64,000 bases of DNA. Source: Hymenobacter sp. UV11 (GTDB lineage: Bacteria; Bacteroidota; Bacteroidia; Cytophagales; Hymenobacteraceae). The stretch lies in NCBI RefSeq assembly GCF_004684095.1, contig NZ_SRII01000012.1, positions 86,690-150,689 of the forward strand. The letters run 5' to 3'. The notes under the pieces were generated by a model. That model saw nothing but the letters and a program-made list of their open reading frames with translations. It had not been told where the DNA came from and made no database searches. Every line of letters begins with the position of its first letter. Position 1 is the stretch's first letter. This document shows, piece by piece, positions 23,429-32,261 of this stretch. The translations under genes were made by a program, and so were the position numbers.

Positions 23429-25234
23429 ATGCCCTTACTCTCTGTTCAACATCTCACCGTCGATTTTCATGCGCAGCGCGGCATCACGCGGGCTGTAGCG
23501 GGCGTGTCGTTTGAGGTGGGTAGGGGAGAGGTGGTGGCGATTGTGGGCGAGTCGGGCTCGGGCAAGTCGGTGACCTCGCTGGCGCTGCTGGGGCTGCTGC
23601 AAAAGCCGGCCGCGCACATCGAGAGTGGCACGGCCATTTTTGAGTCGGAGAAGATAGGCCAGGTCGACCTGCTCCAGCTCAGCGAAGCGCAGCTGCAACA
23701 GGTGCGGGGCAATGACATCAGCATGATTTTTCAGGAGCCCATGACCTCCCTGAACCCCGTGCTGACTTGCGGCTATCAAGTGGTGGAAGCCCTGCTGCTG
23801 CACACTGCACTCAATAAGCCGGAGGCGGAGGCCCGCACCATTGAGCTGTTTACTGAAGCGCAGCTGCCGCGCCCGACCCAGATTTTCAAGTCCTACCCCC
23901 ACGAAATCAGCGGCGGCCAGAAGCAGCGCGTGATGATTGCGATGGCCATGGCCTGCCGCCCAGCGCTACTCATTGCCGACGAGCCCACCACGGCCCTCGA
24001 CGTAACGGTGCAGGCGCGTATCCTGGACCTCATCCGCGACCTGCGGCGCGACTACGGCACGGCCGTACTTTTCATTACCCACGACCTAGGCGTGGTGGCC
24101 GAGATTGCCGACCGCATCCTGGTGATGTACCGGGGTAGGGTAGTGGAGCAGGGGCCGGTGCTCGACATCTTCACCAACCCGCAGCACCCGTATACCAAGG
24201 GACTGCTGGCCTGCCGGCCACGCCTGTCGATTGGCAAGAGCCGCCTGCCGGTGGTGGCCGACTTTATGCAGGCCGATGAGGCGGGCAACCTCGTGGCGCG
24301 GGTGGCTGGAGTAGGGGCGGAGCCGCTGCAAACCGACGCTGTTCAGTTACGAAGCAATTCTGAAAGCGCCAAAACGTTCCCCGTGGAACAAAAAACGGGT
24401 TTTGCGGGGTCGCCTACCCCCCTGCTACAGGTCGAAGACCTGCGGGTATACTTTCCGATTCGCAAGGGATTTTTTGCGCGCACCACCGAGTTTGTGCGGG
24501 CCGTGGATGAGGTCAGCTTCACCATCTACCCTGGCGAAACGGTGGGACTGGTGGGCGAGTCGGGCTGCGGCAAGACCACGCTGGGCCGGGCATTGCTACG
24601 CCTCACGGAACCAACGGCCGGCCGTATCCTGTTTGAAGGCACGGACCTGGCCCGCCTGCCGGCCGGCGAGTTGCGCCACCGGCGGCGCGAGTTTCAGCTG
24701 GTGTTTCAAGACCCGTATGCGGCCCTGAACCCAATGCTCACGGTGGGCGAGGCCATCCTGGAACCGTTGCGGGTGCATGGGGTAGGCGGCAGCCGTGCCG
24801 AGCAAAAGGCCAGGGTGCGCGAGCTGCTGCGCACCGTAGGCATGAGCGACGATGCGGAGCAGCGCTACCCGCATGAGTTTAGCGGCGGGCAGCGGCAGCG
24901 CATCTGCATTGCGCGGGCGCTGGCCTTGCGGCCTAAGCTCATTGTGTGCGACGAATCGGTGTCGGCGCTCGACGTGAGCGTGCAGGCCCAGGTGCTCAAC
25001 CTGCTCAACGACCTCAAGCGCGAGTTGGGCATTACCTACCTGTTTATTACCCACGACCTGTCGGTGGCCCGCTTTATGAGCGACCGCCTGCTGGTGATGA
25101 GCCACGGCCGCATCGTAGAAAGCGGCCCGGCTGCCGATGTCTACGCCCACCCGCAGCACCCGTATACCCAGCAGCTGCTGGCTGCCATCCCGAGCGACGA
25201 CCCTGCCCGCATCGCGGCGCGGGTGGCCTTGTAG
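23429..25234 (+). CDS. Fused ABC transporter ATPase, oligopeptide/dipeptide type (DppD-DppF-like)
   Basis: A 601-residue protein with two complete nucleotide-binding domains in one chain. The first has Walker A GESGSGKS (40-47), signature SGGQKQRV and Walker B LLIADEPTTALDV. The second has Walker A GESGCGKT (376-383), signature SGGQRQRI and Walker B LIVCDESVSALDV. Each is followed by the HPYT motif typical of oligopeptide-transporter ATPases. It powers import of peptides or, in the YejF/GsiA-like branch, other small molecules across the inner membrane. The membrane and binding-protein genes are not in the window. ATG 23429 gives the usual MPLLSVQHLTVDF start. A REP copy begins directly after the stop codon. 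Confidence 0.93.
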   Translation: MPLLSVQHLTVDFHAQRGITRAVAGVSFEVGRGEVVAIVGESGSGKSVTSLALLGLLQKPAAHIESGTAIFESEKIGQVDLLQLSEAQLQQVRGNDISMIFQEPMTSLNPVLTCGYQVVEALLLHTALNKPEAEARTIELFTEAQLPRPTQIFKSYPHEISGGQKQRVMIAMAMACRPALLIADEPTTALDVTVQARILDLIRDLRRDYGTAVLFITHDLGVVAEIADRILVMYRGRVVEQGPVLDIFTNPQHPYTKGLLACRPRLSIGKSRLPVVADFMQADEAGNLVARVAGVGAEPLQTDAVQLRSNSESAKTFPVEQKTGFAGSPTPLLQVEDLRVYFPIRKGFFARTTEFVRAVDEVSFTIYPGETVGLVGESGCGKTTLGRALLRLTEPTAGRILFEGTDLARLPAGELRHRRREFQLVFQDPYAALNPMLTVGEAILEPLRVHGVGGSRAEQKARVRELLRTVGMSDDAEQRYPHEFSGGQRQRICIARALALRPKLIVCDESVSALDVSVQAQVLNLLNDLKRELGITYLFITHDLSVARFMSDRLLVMSHGRIVESGPAADVYAHPQHPYTQQLLAAIPSDDPARIAARVAL

Positions 25235-25350
25235 AACGGAGTGGCACTCCGTTCCCGGTCGCGCTATACCGCTCAGGTAGCGCCAGCCGAACAAGCCGCT
25301 CCCGTCTACGTTCTACTTTCATCCAACAACGAGCGGAGTACCACTCCGTT
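25235..25350. repeat. Dispersed REP pair of the RAYT family
   Basis: AACGGAGTGGCACTCCGTT at 25235-25253 and AGCGGAGTACCACTCCGTT at 25332-25350, in opposite orientation, 10 kb away from the RAYT gene. The first copy again begins on the base after the preceding gene's stop codon, as it does after glyS. Confidence 0.85.
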
Positions 25351-25421
25351 CTACTTTCTTTACCCCACGTCGCCTTCGTCAATCTTACCTCAAGCTGTCC
25401 GGCGGCCGTCTTACCCATTAA

Positions 25422-28262
25422 ATGAAAAACCCCCAAGACCCCGCCGCCCCCCGCGCCGCTCGCGCGAAGGCAGGCCCCGCCACCAAGGCTCCTAAAGCTG
25501 CTGCTGCGGCCAAGACTTCTAAAGCAGCCCCGGCTACTAAGGCTCCCAAAGCAGCCCCGGCTACTAAGACCGCCAAAGCTGCTCCCGCCGCTAAGGTCCC
25601 CAAAGCCGCTTCCGCAGCTAAGACTGCTAAGGCAACTCCCACAGCAAAGACTGCCAAAGTCGCTCCTGTAGTTGAGGTTGCCAAAGCTGCTCCCATTGCT
25701 GAGGCTGCTAACGCTACCCCCGTAATTGAGTCTAACAACGCCGCCCCGGCCACCCAAGAGCCGAAAGCCGCCAAGGTGGCTACCCCCTCCGTTGCGGCCG
25801 GCCTGAGCCAGGACCTGGTGTACCGGCAGTTTGCCGATAACCCCGGCAAGGTGCTGGCTTATCGCCAGCTCTCGCGCCGCCTCGGCATTACCACTAAAGC
25901 CCAGCGCGAAGTGCTGTTTGCCCACCTCAAGGACCTGCGCCAGGATGGCCGCCTGGAGCTGCTGCAAAACGACGAATACCGCCTGGCCAGCCCCACCGAC
26001 CTGCAAGTAGCCGCCAGCGCGGCCAAGGCTCGGAAACCAGCTAAAAAAGCACCGGAGGCCGCGGCGGCTGAGCCCGTGCTGGAAGAAGAGTTTGGGCAGG
26101 ACCCCATCATTCACCGGCGCCGCGCGGCGGGCTTCGACCACGTGGGCGATGGCCCCGACCGCCGGCCCCAGCGCGATACCAACACTGTTATCGGCACGGT
26201 GTCGCTCGCTACCCCCCGCTTTGCCTTCGTAGTGCGTGAAGACGGCGAGGGCGATGACATCCGGGTCTTCACCGACCAGCTGCGCTACGCCCTCGACGGC
26301 GACTTGGTGCGGGTGCGCCTGCGCGGCGTGCGCGACGGCCGCCTCACCGGCGACGTGACGGAAGTCATCAAGCGCCAGCGCGTGGAGGTAGTAGGCCGCC
26401 TGCAGCTGAACGGCTCCATCGGTTTCGTGAAGCCCGATAACCGCAAGTCGTATTTCGACGTGATGGTGCCGCCCGATGGGCTGGCCGACTCGCGCAACGG
26501 CGACAAGGTGCTGGTGCGCATCACCGAGTTTCCGGACCATGAAGGACAGGGTAAGAATCCTGTCGGCACCATCGTGCGCAACTTCGGGGCGGCCGGCGAA
26601 AACGAGGCCGAGATAAACGCCATCATGGCCGAGTTTGGCTTGCCCTTCGAATTTCCGAGCGCGGTGGAGGAGGAGGCCGAAGCCATTTCGACCACCATCA
26701 CGCGGGAGGAAATTGCCAAGCGCCGCGACTTCCGCGACATCTTAACTTTCACCATCGACCCGGCCGACGCCAAGGACTTTGACGATGCCCTGAGCCTGCG
26801 CACGCTGGACAATGGCAACTACGAGGTGGGTGTGCACATCGCCGACGTGACCCACTACGTGCGCCTCGGCACCGAGCTGGAGCGCGAGGGTAAGAGCCGC
26901 GCTACCTCCGTTTATTTGGTAGACCGCGTGATTCCGATGCTGCCCGAGAACCTCTCCAACGGCCTCTGCTCACTGCGGCCGAATGAGGACAAGCTGACCT
27001 TCTCGGCCGTGTTTGAGCTGGATGAGAAAGGCAAGCTGATTGACTCGTGGTATGGCAAAACGGTCATTCACTCCGACCGTCGCTTCAGCTACGAAGACGC
27101 GCAGGAGCGCATCGAAACCGGCGAGGGCGACCTGGCCACGGAGGTGAATCTGCTGAACAGCCTCGCCAAAAAACTCTCGGCTGAGCGCTTCCGCAAGGGC
27201 GCCATCAGCTTCGAAACGCAGGAGGTTAAGTTCCGGCTAGGCGAGGACGGCAAGCCGCTCGGCGTGTACGTGAAGGAGCGCAAGGACGCGCACAAGCTCA
27301 TTGAGGAGTTCATGCTGCTTGCCAATAAGCAAGTGGCCGAGTTCGTGTTTAACCTCAAAAAGACCAAGCCGCGCTTCACCATGGTGTACCGCACCCACGA
27401 CGCGCCCGACCCCGACCGCCTCGAAAACTTCGCCATGTTTGCCCAGAAATTCGGCCACAAGCTGAACCTGAGCAACCCGAAAAAAATCAGCACCGAGCTC
27501 AATAAGCTGAGCACCGACGTGGTGGGCAAGCCCGAGCAAAACGTGATTCAGGGCCTGGCCATCCGGTCCATGTCGAAGGCCATTTACACCACCGAGCCGC
27601 TGGGGCACTTCGGCCTGGCTTTCGCGCACTACTCGCACTTCACCTCGCCCATCCGCCGCTACCCCGACATGATGGCCCACCGCCTGCTCGAGTACTACCT
27701 CAACGGGGGTAAGAACGCCGCCGTGGAGCCCGTGGAGGATGCCTGCAAGCACTCGTCGGCCCGCGAGAAGCTAGCGGCCAATGCCGAGCGCGCCAGCATC
27801 AAATACAAGCAGGTCGAGTACATCGGCGCCCACATCGGCGAGCAGTTCACGGGCGTCGTGTCGGGCCTCACCGAGCGCGGCATCTACGTCGAGATTGAGG
27901 CCAACAAGTGCGAGGGCATGGTACGCATCTCCGACATTCCGGGCGACACGTTCGAGCTGGACAAGGAGAACTACCGCATCGTGGGCCGCGGCTCGAAGCG
28001 CATTATCCAGTTTGGCGACGAGCTGCAAGTCATCGTGACCTCGGCCAACCTGCTCGACCGCACCATCGACATGGAGCTGGTCGATGACCGCCCCGAGCAC
28101 GTGAAGCAGCGCGAGCGCGCCGAGCGCGAAGCCGGCCGCGGCAGTGGGGGTAGGGGCCGCCGCGACGACCGCGGCGGCAAAGGCGGCAAGAGCAGCGGCG
28201 GCTACAAAGGCAGCGGCGGCAGCAGCCGGGGGGGTAAGGAAGGCGGCAAGCGCCGCCGGTAG
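25422..28262 (+). CDS. rnr: Ribonuclease R with Ala/Lys-rich head and Gly/Arg-rich tail
   Basis: A processive 3'-5' exoribonuclease of the RNB family that degrades structured RNA. The 946 residues comprise an N-terminal low-complexity head (about 1-122) of repeated K-A-A-P-A-T-K-type units, resembling histone H1 tails; a winged-helix segment (about 128-190, LSQDLVYRQFADNPGKVLAYRQLSRRLGI); cold-shock domains; the RNB catalytic domain with IDPADAKDFDDALS (about 445-458, metal-binding Asp residues present); an S1 domain (about 805-890); and a tail GRGSGGRGRRDDRGGKGG. The enzyme core is ordinary for the family; both tails are lineage-specific and probably bind RNA or DNA. The ATG at 25422 starts the head directly. 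Confidence 0.93.
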   Translation: MKNPQDPAAPRAARAKAGPATKAPKAAAAAKTSKAAPATKAPKAAPATKTAKAAPAAKVPKAASAAKTAKATPTAKTAKVAPVVEVAKAAPIAEAANATPVIESNNAAPATQEPKAAKVATPSVAAGLSQDLVYRQFADNPGKVLAYRQLSRRLGITTKAQREVLFAHLKDLRQDGRLELLQNDEYRLASPTDLQVAASAAKARKPAKKAPEAAAAEPVLEEEFGQDPIIHRRRAAGFDHVGDGPDRRPQRDTNTVIGTVSLATPRFAFVVREDGEGDDIRVFTDQLRYALDGDLVRVRLRGVRDGRLTGDVTEVIKRQRVEVVGRLQLNGSIGFVKPDNRKSYFDVMVPPDGLADSRNGDKVLVRITEFPDHEGQGKNPVGTIVRNFGAAGENEAEINAIMAEFGLPFEFPSAVEEEAEAISTTITREEIAKRRDFRDILTFTIDPADAKDFDDALSLRTLDNGNYEVGVHIADVTHYVRLGTELEREGKSRATSVYLVDRVIPMLPENLSNGLCSLRPNEDKLTFSAVFELDEKGKLIDSWYGKTVIHSDRRFSYEDAQERIETGEGDLATEVNLLNSLAKKLSAERFRKGAISFETQEVKFRLGEDGKPLGVYVKERKDAHKLIEEFMLLANKQVAEFVFNLKKTKPRFTMVYRTHDAPDPDRLENFAMFAQKFGHKLNLSNPKKISTELNKLSTDVVGKPEQNVIQGLAIRSMSKAIYTTEPLGHFGLAFAHYSHFTSPIRRYPDMMAHRLLEYYLNGGKNAAVEPVEDACKHSSAREKLAANAERASIKYKQVEYIGAHIGEQFTGVVSGLTERGIYVEIEANKCEGMVRISDIPGDTFELDKENYRIVGRGSKRIIQFGDELQVIVTSANLLDRTIDMELVDDRPEHVKQRERAEREAGRGSGGRGRRDDRGGKGGKSSGGYKGSGGSSRGGKEGGKRRR

Positions 28263-28274
28263 CTCCTCGTCTCT

Positions 28275-28384
28275 CCTGTCATCCTGAGCAAAGCGAAGGA
28301 CCTTATCACGTATGGAATCGTTGGGTTGGTAACCCTTAGTATCCCATACGTGATAAGGTCCTTCGCTTTGCTCAGGATGACAGG
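28275..28384. repeat. Long inverted repeat, GTCATCCTGAGC family, 41-nt perfect arms
   Basis: Arms 28275-28315 and 28344-28384 are perfect reverse complements; the 28-nt loop contains GGTAACCC. It sits between the RNase R stop and the promoter of the polyprenyl synthase. It is the longest-armed member of this family in the window. Confidence 0.9.
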
Positions 28385-28404
28385 AGGGCCAACCACACCA
28401 AACC

Positions 28405-28412
28405 TACCTTTG
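28405..28412 (+). promoter_or_regulatory. TAnnTTTG promoter element at a probably leaderless start
   Basis: TACCTTTG lies 5 nt before the GTG start at 28418, with the sequence TACCTTTGCCCCCG shared with the element at 37505. The transcript would start on or beside the start codon. Confidence 0.6.
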
Positions 28413-28417
28413 CCCCC

Positions 28418-29389
28418 GTGCAAACCGACCTTTCGACCCTCCTCCAGCAAGCGCTTAAGCAGCTTGACTACGGCCAGCAGCCGGCCACCCTCTACGACCC
28501 CATTCGCTACATCATGGGCCTGGGCGGTAAGCGCCTGCGGCCCCTGCTCACGCTGCTCGGCGGCCAACTCTTTACCGACGACCTGGCGCCCCTGGTGAAG
28601 CCCGCGCTGGCCACCGAAGTCTTCCACAACTTCACCCTGATGCACGACGACCTCATGGACCAGGCCCCGCTGCGGCGCGGCCAGCCCACGGTGCACGAGA
28701 AATGGAACGCCAGTACGGCCATCCTCTCGGGCGACGTGATGCTGGTGCGGGCCTACGAGCTGCTCTTCGAAAACGTGGCCTTACCCCTGCTGCCGCAGGT
28801 GCTGCGCCGCTTCTCCCAAACCGCCGCCGAGGTGTGCGAGGGCCAGCAGTGGGACATGAATTTCGAAACCGAAACCACCGTCACCATCGCTCAGTATCTC
28901 GACATGATTCGGTTGAAAACGGCCGTGCTACTCGGCTTCGCGCTGGAGCTGGGCGCCGTGCTGGCCGGCGCCAGTGCCGCCGATGCTGAGCACCTGCGGC
29001 AGTTCGGCACCGATATTGGCCTGGCCTTTCAGCTGCGCGACGACCTGCTCGACGTGTATGGCGACGCCGCCACTTTCGGCAAGCGCGTGGGCGGCGACAT
29101 CATTTCCGATAAGAAAACCTACCTGCTGCTCACTGCCCAGGCCCAGGCCAACGCCACCCAGCGTGCCGCCCTGGCCCGCCACATTGGCCAGCCCGTGCCC
29201 GATGCTGAGGCCAAGGTGCAAGCCGTGCGCGGCATCTACGACGAGCTCAATATTCGCCCCCAGACCGAGGCACTCATCAACGACTACTTCCAGGATGCCC
29301 TGCAGCATCTGGAGCGGGTAGGGGCGCCCGCGGCCCGCAAGCAGCCCCTGCATCACCTCGCGCTCCAGCTCATGGACCGCGAAAACTAA
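28418..29389 (+). CDS. Polyprenyl diphosphate synthase (trans, IspA/IspB family)
   Basis: Condenses isopentenyl diphosphate onto allylic diphosphates to make isoprenoid chains for quinones, carotenoids or cell-wall carriers. The 323-residue protein has GGKRLRP (about 43-49), the first Asp-rich motif as HDDLMD (about 76-81) followed by RRGQPT, and the second Asp-rich motif as FQLRDDLLDVYGD (about 205-217). DDLMD with the two residues upstream (F-T-L-M-H) suggests a short to medium chain product such as geranylgeranyl diphosphate, but this cannot be fixed by eye. GTG 28418 is supported by the promoter directly upstream. The rhomboid gene starts 6 nt after the stop, so the two are probably co-transcribed. 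Confidence 0.9.
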   Translation: MQTDLSTLLQQALKQLDYGQQPATLYDPIRYIMGLGGKRLRPLLTLLGGQLFTDDLAPLVKPALATEVFHNFTLMHDDLMDQAPLRRGQPTVHEKWNASTAILSGDVMLVRAYELLFENVALPLLPQVLRRFSQTAAEVCEGQQWDMNFETETTVTIAQYLDMIRLKTAVLLGFALELGAVLAGASAADAEHLRQFGTDIGLAFQLRDDLLDVYGDAATFGKRVGGDIISDKKTYLLLTAQAQANATQRAALARHIGQPVPDAEAKVQAVRGIYDELNIRPQTEALINDYFQDALQHLERVGAPAARKQPLHHLALQLMDREN

Positions 29390-29395
29390 CCCACT

Positions 29396-30037
29396 GTGTT
29401 CAATCCCATCCTCATTCTCATCGGCCTCACGGTCCTCATTTCGGTCTACGCCTGGTCCAAGCCCGAGCTTATGCGCGCCTGGATAATGGAGCCCTACGTC
29501 ATGGCACGCTCCAGCGGCCAGTGGTACCGGCTGCTCACCTCCGGCTTCCTGCACGCCGACTGGGCCCACCTGCTTTTCAACATGTTTGCCTTCTACTCCT
29601 TCAGCCCCGTGGTTCTTTCCACGCTGGCCGAGGGCTACGGGCCGGGGGCGGGGGTAGGGCTGTTTCTGCTACTCTACCTGGGCGGTATTATCGTGTCCGA
29701 TTTGCCTACCTACTTCCAGCACCGCGACGACCGTGACTACCGCAGCCTGGGTGCGTCGGGGGGCGTGTCGTCCGTGCTGTTTGCCAGCATTCTGCTCTTC
29801 CCGGTCAATACCAACGGGGGCGGCATCATCATCTTCCCCATTCCTTTCCCCATCCAGCCATTCATTTTTGGGGTGCTCTACCTGGCGTATTCCTGGTATA
29901 TGGGCCGCCGCCGGGGCGATAACGTCAACCACGATGCCCACTTCTACGGCGCGCTTTTCGGCGTGCTGCTTATCAGCGCACTCATTCCCGGGGTAGTGCC
30001 GGAGTTTTTCCGGCAGGTAAGCAGCTATAGGTTTTAA
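29396..30037 (+). CDS. Rhomboid family intramembrane serine protease
   Basis: A 213-residue polytopic membrane protein. It has the rhomboid hallmarks: RLLTSGFLHADWAHLLFNMFAFYSF (about residues 44-68, the H-x-x-x-N region with HLLFNM), the catalytic GASGGVSSVLFA with the nucleophile serine, and a later His in HDAHFYGALFGVLL that completes the Ser-His dyad. About six membrane segments are visible. These proteases cut transmembrane substrates within the bilayer; the substrate is unknown. The GTG start at 29396 lies 6 nt after the synthase gene stop, indicating an operon. The chain has one longer loop with YFQHRDDRDYRSLG before the active-site helix. Confidence 0.9.
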   Translation: MFNPILILIGLTVLISVYAWSKPELMRAWIMEPYVMARSSGQWYRLLTSGFLHADWAHLLFNMFAFYSFSPVVLSTLAEGYGPGAGVGLFLLLYLGGIIVSDLPTYFQHRDDRDYRSLGASGGVSSVLFASILLFPVNTNGGGIIIFPIPFPIQPFIFGVLYLAYSWYMGRRRGDNVNHDAHFYGALFGVLLISALIPGVVPEFFRQVSSYRF

Positions 30038-30132
30038 TAACTTGAAAATCAGGTTTTTAAAAGAAAATTTAGACTAATTGTGTAAAAGCTACGTAGAGAA
30101 GTCACATTCTTTCACAATTTCCTGCTTCTCAC

Positions 30133-30405
30133 ATGAAACCACTACACTCTTTTTCCAGCCGGCTACCGCTCTTGGCGGTCCTGCTCCTTCCACTGGTACT
30201 GATTACCACTGGCTGTGCCCGCTTCAACGCTGATGGCAGCCTGGCCCCTTGGGGAATCGCGCTGGCCATCCTTGATATCTGGGCCATAATAAACATCTTC
30301 GGCAAGTCCTGGGACATCGGTAAGAAGCTGCTGTGGGCCGCCATCGTCTTCTTCTTCCCCTTTGGCGGCTTGCTCATCTACTACTTCTTCGGGCGCGGCG
30401 ACTAG
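30133..30405 (+). CDS. Small PLDc_N-type membrane lipoprotein
   Basis: A 90-residue protein with a signal sequence ending in LITTGC (lipobox, Cys at about 28) followed by two hydrophobic segments. ALAILDIWAIINIFGKSWDIGKKLLWAAIVFFFPFGGLLIYYFFGR matches the PLDc_N (phospholipase-D nuclease N-terminal) domain, which occurs as a stand-alone membrane anchor in many Bacteroidota. The function of stand-alone copies is not known. ATG 30133 is the only sensible start; the 95-nt upstream region is AT-rich and likely holds the promoter. A strong bidirectional terminator follows. Confidence 0.8.
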   Translation: MKPLHSFSSRLPLLAVLLLPLVLITTGCARFNADGSLAPWGIALAILDIWAIINIFGKSWDIGKKLLWAAIVFFFPFGGLLIYYFFGRGD

Positions 30406-30415
30406 CCAAATGCCC

Positions 30416-30472
30416 ACGCTGCAAAAAGAAGCCCCCTCACCTTATCGGTGAGGGGGCTTCTTTTTGCAGCGT
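30416..30472. terminator. Strong bidirectional rho-independent terminator
   Basis: Perfect 26-nt arms (30416-30441 and 30447-30472) with a 5-nt loop TTATC; AAAAAGAAG on one side and CTTCTTTTT on the other provide U-tracts for both directions. It separates two convergent genes. Confidence 0.92.
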
Positions 30473-30482
30473 CGCCAGCTGA

Positions 30483-31106
30483 TTACTTCACCAGCTTTTG
30501 CTTCTCCAGGCGAGCTATGCCCATTGCCAACTCACCAGCATTCGTAATCTGCTTGGCCTGCCAATGACCATCCGGCTGCTTCAGCAGCTGCACCTCTACC
30601 ACCATCGTGGTGTCGTAACGCGGCTGCGAAAACTCCAGCCCGACCAGCGCTTCGCTGCCCTTGTCGGTAGTGTATTTGATGCCCTTGAACTGGCTGTCGG
30701 GCCCCACTACCCGCCCCGCTAAGCCCAGGAAAGAAAGGTTGACTAAGCGCTTGGGCGCGGCTGCCTGCGCCTCTTCCAGCGAGCCCGTTTCCACGTAGCG
30801 CTGCACTTCGTTGCGGGCGGCCTTGGCCAGCTGGGGCTTCAACAGGCTCAGGCCGCCGCGCAGCGCTAGGCCACCACCCGGCACCAACGCCGTCAGGATA
30901 GCGCTCTGGCTGGCTACGTCATCCACCAAGTGGCTCGTCACGCTGCTGACATCCACGTAGCGCTCGAACTTGGCTAAATCGTGGGTTTGCGTAGCCGCGG
31001 CCGCTTGTAGCAGCGCGTAGTCGGGCCCCGTCTTCAGGCTATTGAAATAGTAGTAGCCGCCAGCCACGGCCACCAGCAGTAGGACTAGTAAAAGTATTCG
31101 CTTCAT
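30483..31106 (-). CDS. DUF2939 family membrane-anchored protein
   Basis: A 207-residue protein with an N-terminal membrane anchor (KRILLLVLLLVAVAGGYYYF) and a body that fits DUF2939: GPDYALLQAAAATQTHDLAKFERYVDVSSVTSHLVDDV (about residues 27-64), a conserved hydrophobic middle, and an IARLEKQKL end. The family is found in the periplasm or inner membrane of many Gram-negative bacteria, function unknown. The ATG at 31104-31106 places the anchor at the start; the open frame continues upstream but without homology. It is transcribed towards the shared terminator, divergently from the glycerophosphodiesterase gene about 100 nt away. Confidence 0.75.
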   Translation of the reverse strand: MKRILLLVLLLVAVAGGYYYFNSLKTGPDYALLQAAAATQTHDLAKFERYVDVSSVTSHLVDDVASQSAILTALVPGGGLALRGGLSLLKPQLAKAARNEVQRYVETGSLEEAQAAAPKRLVNLSFLGLAGRVVGPDSQFKGIKYTTDKGSEALVGLEFSQPRYDTTMVVEVQLLKQPDGHWQAKQITNAGELAMGIARLEKQKLVK

Positions 31107-31209
31107 TGAAAAGGATTGAACAGAAAAGAGGGGGTAGGGATGGCAAAAAACCAGTCGCAAAGCTACTGGCCAGCCGTCTGTCGGCGCCTTTACCTGCGTA
31201 CAATGGGGT

Positions 31210-32082
31210 ATGTCAGCAACCTCACCCATCCCTATTTCGCCAGGCTACCGGCCCGAAGTACACGGCCACCGCGGCTGCCGGGGTTTGCGCCCCGAAAACA
31301 CGTTGCCCGCCTTTCTACACGCGCTGGAATTGGGCGTCGACGTCCTGGAGCTCGACGTAGTGATATCCGGCGACCAGCAGGTAGTAGTGGCACACGAGCC
31401 TTGGCTATCGGCCCGCCTGGGCACTGGCCCCAACGACGAGCGCATCAGCCCGCAGCACGAGCGCACCTACAATCTCTACCAAATGCCCTACGCCATCATT
31501 CGGCGCTGCGTGGTCGGTGCGCTACCGCTGGCGGCCTTTCCCATGCAGGTACCCGCAGCCACCTACCGCCCCCTGCTGCGCGACGTATTGCAGGCCGTAG
31601 AAAGCGCCTGCTATCTAGCCGGTCGCCCCAACGTAGGCTATGCCGTTGAAGTGAAAAGCAGCCCCGCGGGCGACGATATTTTTCACCCTACCCCCCCGCT
31701 TTTCGTCGAGCTTGTACTAGCCGAGTTGCAAGCTGCCGGCGTAGCTGAGCGCACCACGTTGCTCAGCTTCGACCTGCGTATTCTGCAGGCAGCTCGGGCG
31801 CAGGCACCGTACCAGGCGCTATGCCTGCTCAATGAAAACCTTACTCCGGCCTCGACATTGTTTGAAGAGCTTGGCTTTGTCCCGGACACGTATGGCCCCG
31901 ACTTCGAGTTGCTGTCAACCGATACAGTTCAAGCGCTACAAGCCGCTTACCCTGGCTTGCGGCTTGTACCATGGACACTGAACAGCCTAGCAGATTTCAC
32001 CCAGGCACTAGCGTGGGAGGTAGCCGGCATCACCACCGATTATCCTGAGCAATTGCTCGAATTGCTGTCAAAAGAGGTGTGA
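31210..32082 (+). CDS. Glycerophosphodiester phosphodiesterase
   Basis: Hydrolyses glycerophosphodiesters from phospholipid turnover to an alcohol and glycerol 3-phosphate. The 290-residue protein has the GDPD motifs: HGHRGCRGLRPENT (about residues 18-31, catalytic His and Arg), LGVDVLELDVVISGDQQVVVAHEPWL (metal-binding Glu-x-Asp and second catalytic His), a downstream EVKSS metal ligand, and the C-terminal LVPWTLNSLADF and GITTDYPEQLLELL. No signal peptide is seen, so it may act in the cytoplasm, although some family members are periplasmic. ATG 31210 is the start that precedes the conserved domain by 17 residues. It is followed by a region rich in TTACA/TGTAA sites. Confidence 0.9.
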   Translation: MSATSPIPISPGYRPEVHGHRGCRGLRPENTLPAFLHALELGVDVLELDVVISGDQQVVVAHEPWLSARLGTGPNDERISPQHERTYNLYQMPYAIIRRCVVGALPLAAFPMQVPAATYRPLLRDVLQAVESACYLAGRPNVGYAVEVKSSPAGDDIFHPTPPLFVELVLAELQAAGVAERTTLLSFDLRILQAARAQAPYQALCLLNENLTPASTLFEELGFVPDTYGPDFELLSTDTVQALQAAYPGLRLVPWTLNSLADFTQALAWEVAGITTDYPEQLLELLSKEV

Positions 32083-32261
32083 TACAGTAGGGGCATTACA
32101 CTTTCAGTATCCCGGCACGCAGCGTTACACTAATTACTGTAATCACATAATGTGTTTCACAACCCACGTGTAATAGTAACGCTGCTTATTCGCACAACTA
32201 TTTGGTTTACACTACTGTCCGCCACATCTTTGTATTATCACTGTAATCCATTTCTCTACTC
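32083..32261 (+). promoter_or_regulatory. Control region of the HTH gene with repeated TTACA/TGTAA sites
   Basis: The 179-nt AT-rich gap contains at least six TTACA or TGTAA half-sites (about 32096, 32125, 32138, 32168, 32207 and 32243). TTACA at 32125 and TGTAA at 32138 form an inverted pair with an 8-nt gap. The density and the location directly upstream of a helix-turn-helix gene suggest operator sites for autoregulation (inference). Confidence 0.5.

Noticed and set aside
24378..24392. GTTCCCCGTGGAAC as a second parS site
   Set aside because: The central CACGTG needed for ParB is absent, and it lies inside a coding sequence.
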